A stretch of 64,000 bases of DNA from Mesorhizobium sp. (GTDB lineage: Bacteria > Pseudomonadota > Alphaproteobacteria > Rhizobiales > Rhizobiaceae). Shown here one piece after another: positions 61,033 to 64,000 of the stretch. The DNA lies in assembly GCF_023954305.1 (NCBI RefSeq), contig NZ_JAMLIG010000002.1:434001-498000 (forward strand). The letters are read 5' to 3'. The position numbers were made by a program, and so were the translations under genes. The first letter of the stretch is position 1. Every line of letters begins with the position of its first letter. The notes beneath the pieces were generated by a model that did no database searches, was not told the origin of the DNA, and saw only the letters and a list, made by a program, of their open reading frames with translations.

Positions 61033-61860
61033 ATGGACCAGACTCCTCCTTCGACCAGTTCTCGACCGTCCGTGTCCGGCGAGATCGAGATCTTGCGGCG
61101 TCCCGCGCGCGCAGGTCTCGCCTCCGGCATTGAGGAGATCATCCACTATCGCGAGACGTCCCCAGGCCTGATCAGTCAGGTTGAGACAGCGTCGCTAGTC
61201 GTTCCTCTTGTCATCAGCTTCGGCTCTCCCTTCTCGATCGGCATCGGCCGTGAACCGGACGCTTCGGACGCCTTTGGGAGTTTCACCTCGGGCCTCTATG
61301 CGGGCCCCGTCTTCATCCGCTCGGTCGGAAAGGCGGAGTGCGTCCAGGTGAATTTCACGCCGCTCGGCGCATGGCGTTTCTTCGGCGTTCCGATGGGTGA
61401 GATGGCGGGACGAATGATCATGCTCGACGATCTCGGAGATCGCGACCTCGCCGAACTGCGCATTCGCCTGGCCGATCTGACAGACGCGGGGCGCAGGCTG
61501 GATCTCGCCGAGGCATTCGTCGTCGACAGAATGCGACGCTCGATGCGACATGACAGCAGGATGGAGGCAGCCTATGGCATGCTGATCGAGGGCAAGGGCC
61601 ATCTGCGCGTCGATCGCCTCGCCGATCGGCTCGACATCAGCCGCAAGCACCTCGCAGACCGCTTCCGGACGACCGTCGGTCTTCCGCCGAAGGCAGTGGC
61701 CCGTATCGTGCGTTTTCGCCACGCCCAAACGCTCGCCCGCCGTGGCGATGGCTGGGCAGATATCGCAGCAGCTTGCGGCTATGCCGACCAGGCCCACCTC
61801 GCGCGCGAATTTCTTGAACTGGCAGGGTCGACCCCGACCGAGTGGAAGAACGCCGCCTGA
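61033..61860 (+). CDS. AraC-family transcriptional regulator
   Basis: A 275-residue regulator. The N-terminal domain (about 1-160) is a beta-rich sensor of the DUF6597 type (VVPLVISFGSPFSIGIGREP, VNFTPLGAWRFFGVPMGEM). The C-terminal AraC domain (about 180-275) has two helix-turn-helices (LRVDRLADRLDISRKHLADR; WADIAAACGYADQAHLAREF). It is followed after 73 bases by a VOC-family gene that it may control. Confidence 0.9.
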   Translation: MDQTPPSTSSRPSVSGEIEILRRPARAGLASGIEEIIHYRETSPGLISQVETASLVVPLVISFGSPFSIGIGREPDASDAFGSFTSGLYAGPVFIRSVGKAECVQVNFTPLGAWRFFGVPMGEMAGRMIMLDDLGDRDLAELRIRLADLTDAGRRLDLAEAFVVDRMRRSMRHDSRMEAAYGMLIEGKGHLRVDRLADRLDISRKHLADRFRTTVGLPPKAVARIVRFRHAQTLARRGDGWADIAAACGYADQAHLAREFLELAGSTPTEWKNAA

Positions 61861-61933
61861 GGTTACAAATCTTCAAGACGCCCGGCGCCGACGGACGTAG
61901 TTCTCCCGTTGCATTCACGGAGGGAGATATCAG

Positions 61934-62347
61934 ATGACCAACGAGGCCCCACGGCTCTATCCGACGTTCCGCTACCACGACGCTCCACGCATGATCGATT
62001 GGCTGTGCGAGGCCTTCGGATTCGCGGTCGACGCCAAGTTCATGGACGGTGATAAGGTCGGCCATGCGCAGCTTTCCTTCGGCTCGTCGGCAATCATGCT
62101 CGGCTCCGTCCGCGACGACGAATACGGCCGCATGGTCGGCAAGCCGGGAGGCAATGGTGGCAAGGCGGTCTACGTCGCCGTAGACGATTGCGATGCGGCC
62201 TACGCGAAGGCCAAAGCCGCGGGGGCTACGATCCTGGATGAACCCAGGGACCGCGACTACGGCAGCCGCGAGTTCATCTGCGCCGACCCCGAGGGCAATG
62301 TCTGGTCGTTTGGCACCTACCGGCCGAAGGCGGGCGCAAAGGGCTGA
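61934..62347 (+). CDS. VOC-family (glyoxalase/PhnB-like) protein
   Basis: A 137-residue single-chain VOC protein with two beta-alpha-beta-beta-beta modules: PTFRYHDAPRMIDWLCEAFG at the start and VAVDDCDAAYAKAKAAGATI plus DPEGNVWSFGTY at the end. The terminal Glu (DPEGN) is the usual metal-binding residue. Small-molecule binding or glyoxalase-like chemistry is possible. GGAGGGAGATAT lies before the ATG. It is likely linked to the upstream AraC regulator. Confidence 0.87.
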   Translation: MTNEAPRLYPTFRYHDAPRMIDWLCEAFGFAVDAKFMDGDKVGHAQLSFGSSAIMLGSVRDDEYGRMVGKPGGNGGKAVYVAVDDCDAAYAKAKAAGATILDEPRDRDYGSREFICADPEGNVWSFGTYRPKAGAKG

Positions 62348-62363
62348 CGCCCACAGGGCCGAA

Positions 62364-63830
62364 CTACCTCGCGGTGTCCAGGATCGCATCGATGTCGATG
62401 CACCGCTCCAGTTGGGCGGCAATGGCATCGAGCGCGTCGTCGACCTTCTGCCTGTGGTCGAAGTGGCCGCCCTGCACGCCGAGCCTGGCGAGAAAAGCAC
62501 GGCGGAACGCCGAATTGCCGAACAGGCCGTGCAGATAGGTCCCCATGATCTTGCCGTCAGCCGATATCGCACCGTCACTGCGACCTTCAAGGAGCGTCAT
62601 CGGCCGGGCACAGTCCGGCCCGAAAGTCCGGCCGAGATGGATCTCGTAGCCGCTCACCCCGGCGTCGAAGGCCGGAGAGTTTCCGGCGACCTCGCGAACC
62701 GTCTTCTCAGGCTCCATGATCGTGCTGACCTTGAGAAAGCCGAGACCCTCGGCGTCCTGCCGATCACCTTCCGCGCCGTGTGGATCGCGCACGGTCAAGC
62801 CCAGCATCTGGTAGCCGCCACAAAGACCCAGCACATGGCCGCCGCGCGCGACATGCGCGGCCAAATCCCGCTCCCATCCCAGTTCCCGGAAGCTCGCGAG
62901 ATCGGCGATCGTCGCTTTCGATCCGGGGATAACGACGAGCGCGGCATCCGCCGGCAGCGAACTGCCCGGCGGGACGAAGATGATTTCCACGCCGGGTTCG
63001 GCCCGCAGCGGGTCGAGGTCGTCGAAATTGGCGATGCGCGGCAGCATCGGCACGGCCACCTTCACGGCCGTGCCGCTTTCGCCGCCGCGACGGTCGAGGA
63101 CGACCGCGTCCTCCGACGGCAGCAGGGCGGCCTCGCGCAGCCACGGCACCACCCCGAACGAGCGCCAGCCGGTGAAGCGCGTGATCGCCTCCAGCCCGTC
63201 GTCGAAGAGCGACAGGTCACCGCGAAACTTGTTGACCAGGAAGCCGGCAATCATCCGCCGGTCCTCCTCCGGCAGGATCAGATGCGTGCCGGCGATCGCC
63301 GCGATCACCCCTCCCCGATCGATGTCGCCGACCAGGACGACCGGAACGTCGGCCCGCGTGGCGAACCCCATATTGGCGATGTCGCGGTCGCGCAGATTTA
63401 TCTCGGCCGGCGAGCCGGCGCCTTCCACGACGATCAGGTCCGCATCCGCTGCGAGCTTTTCCCAGCTCTGCATCACCGCGCCCATCAGCCGGCCTTTCAA
63501 GTCCTGATAGTCGCGCGCGCCGGCCTCGCCCGCGACGCGGCCGTGCACGATCACCTGCGCGCCGACATCCGACTGCGGCTTGAGCAGGACGGGGTTCATG
63601 TCGACCGTCGGCGCGACCCCGCTGGCGAGCGCCTGCAGCCATTGCGCCCGGCCGATCTCGCCCGTTCCGCCATCCGGATGGGCGGCGACGGCGGCATTGT
63701 TCGACATGTTCTGCGGCTTGAAGGGCAGCACCCTCAGTCCCCGCCGGTGCGCGGCGCGGCACAGGCCTGCCACCAGCACCGTCTTGCCAACATCCGAACC
63801 CGTACCCTGCAGCATAACGGCCTTGGCCAT
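62364..63830 (-). CDS. cobQ: Cobyric acid synthase CobQ
   Basis: A 488-residue glutamine-dependent amidase that amidates four side chains of adenosyl-cobyrinic diamide in B12 synthesis. The N-terminal ATP site GTGSDVGKT (about 9-17), FKPQNMSNNAAV, the synthase motif VVEGAGSPAEINLRD, and the class I glutaminase part with GLCGGYQMLG (nucleophile Cys near 330) and GTYLHGLF (His) are complete. It starts with a TGATG overlap on a 20-codon ORF. Other cob genes are not in the window. Confidence 0.95.
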   Translation of the reverse strand: MAKAVMLQGTGSDVGKTVLVAGLCRAAHRRGLRVLPFKPQNMSNNAAVAAHPDGGTGEIGRAQWLQALASGVAPTVDMNPVLLKPQSDVGAQVIVHGRVAGEAGARDYQDLKGRLMGAVMQSWEKLAADADLIVVEGAGSPAEINLRDRDIANMGFATRADVPVVLVGDIDRGGVIAAIAGTHLILPEEDRRMIAGFLVNKFRGDLSLFDDGLEAITRFTGWRSFGVVPWLREAALLPSEDAVVLDRRGGESGTAVKVAVPMLPRIANFDDLDPLRAEPGVEIIFVPPGSSLPADAALVVIPGSKATIADLASFRELGWERDLAAHVARGGHVLGLCGGYQMLGLTVRDPHGAEGDRQDAEGLGFLKVSTIMEPEKTVREVAGNSPAFDAGVSGYEIHLGRTFGPDCARPMTLLEGRSDGAISADGKIMGTYLHGLFGNSAFRRAFLARLGVQGGHFDHRQKVDDALDAIAAQLERCIDIDAILDTAR

Positions 63831-63892
63831 CAGCCTGCCCTGCCGAAGACGGAGGCAAGCGCCGCGAGCAGTTCCTGTGCGAATTTTCCCAT
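63830..63892 (-). CDS. 20-codon ORF translationally coupled to cobQ
   Basis: A short reading frame, MGKFAQELLAALASVFGRAG, with a good AAGGGGAGAG ribosome site starts at 63892 and ends with TGA overlapping the cobQ ATG (TGATG). The peptide could form a small amphipathic helix. It may be a leader that couples or tunes cobQ translation, or a tiny protein in its own right. Too short to classify. Confidence 0.5.
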   Translation of the reverse strand: MGKFAQELLAALASVFGRAG

Positions 63893-63901
63893 TCTCTCCC
63901 C

Positions 63902-63922
63902 TTCGTGCACTAATTCGTGCAC
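63902..63922. promoter_or_regulatory. Paired direct repeats upstream of cobQ
   Basis: TTCGTGCAC occurs at 63902-63910 and 63914-63922, 12 bases apart, each ending in the palindrome GTGCAC. They lie just upstream of the 20-codon leader ORF of cobQ. This could be an operator; no known motif is recognised. Confidence 0.4.
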
Positions 63923-64000
63923 ACCGGTTGCCGCGGCAAGGCTTAGGCGAGCCGGTTGCGTGACCTTTCCATTGGTCTAGACTGTCGCGCCAACAAGACA

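Noticed and set aside
63893..64000. Cobalamin riboswitch upstream of cobQ
   Set aside because: No B12-box sequence (GCCACTG) or other conserved segments are visible on the minus strand, and the space is short. Only direct repeats are present.

Overview
The window is 64 kb of high-GC chromosomal DNA from an alphaproteobacterium, most likely order Hyphomicrobiales (Rhizobiales) and close to Mesorhizobium and other Phyllobacteriaceae. The evidence is a RirA-type iron regulator beside a rhizobial hmu haem operon, the acpXL-fabF-adh2XL-lpxXL cluster for the very-long-chain acyl group of rhizobial lipid A, a class of PutA with a divergent Lrp-type regulator, and rhizobial intergenic palindromes. 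The genus cannot be fixed from the sequence alone. No rRNA, tRNA, CRISPR array, phage or intact insertion sequence was seen.

Layout. 1-1.4 kb: the 3' end of an unknown gene and two small exported proteins in visibly AT-richer DNA. 1.6-3.4 kb: an Lrp-type regulator divergent from alanine dehydrogenase. 3.4-11.4 kb: a catabolic cluster (orphan TRAP binding protein, NodD-like LysR regulator, C-C-hydrolase-like protein, flavin monooxygenase, extradiol-dioxygenase-like VOC protein, Rieske ferredoxin, MaoC hydratase, alpha-hydroxy-acid oxidase); this is the best candidate for an undescribed pathway. 11.4-17 kb: two phasins, a DUF445 protein, groESL with a sigma-32-type promoter, a 273-bp MITE-like element and a GNAT protein. 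17.2-25.3 kb: iron and haem block (rirA, hmuPSTUV, hmuR, two unknown proteins, an IsdG-type haem oxygenase). 25.3-30.7 kb: repeat-rich DNA, then putA/putR. 30.7-33 kb: a VapBC toxin-antitoxin pair, then a dihaem peroxidase with a small membrane-anchored partner. 33-41.7 kb: sugar metabolism (kdgK, galM, gabD-like and Ldh2-like dehydrogenases, AEC carrier, a second PfkB kinase), a histidine phosphatase and a calcineurin-like phosphoesterase. 41.9-46.7 kb: the lipid A acyl cluster. 46.7-51.3 kb: soeABC, a cytoplasmic-facing molybdenum sulfite dehydrogenase. 51.4-59 kb: two paralogous L,D-transpeptidases flanking an M20 amidohydrolase, then a dipeptide-type ABC transporter. 59.3-64 kb: sulfotransferase, TerB-like protein, small membrane protein, AraC regulator, VOC protein and cobQ preceded by a 20-codon ORF.

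How the parts fit. In the haem block an IRO box (TGA-N9-TCA) lies in the shared hmuP/hmuR promoter and another lies upstream of rirA next to an Irr-like ICE palindrome, so iron status should control uptake, intracellular handling and cleavage of haem together. Three dyads matching the TGC-N3-GCA PhaR pattern, upstream of the second phasin and of the GNAT gene, suggest shared polyhydroxybutyrate-linked control. The catabolic cluster reads as hydroxylation, ring opening, C-C hydrolysis and hydration of an imported aromatic or N-heterocyclic compound; the substrate is unknown. All functions are inferred from sequence only.
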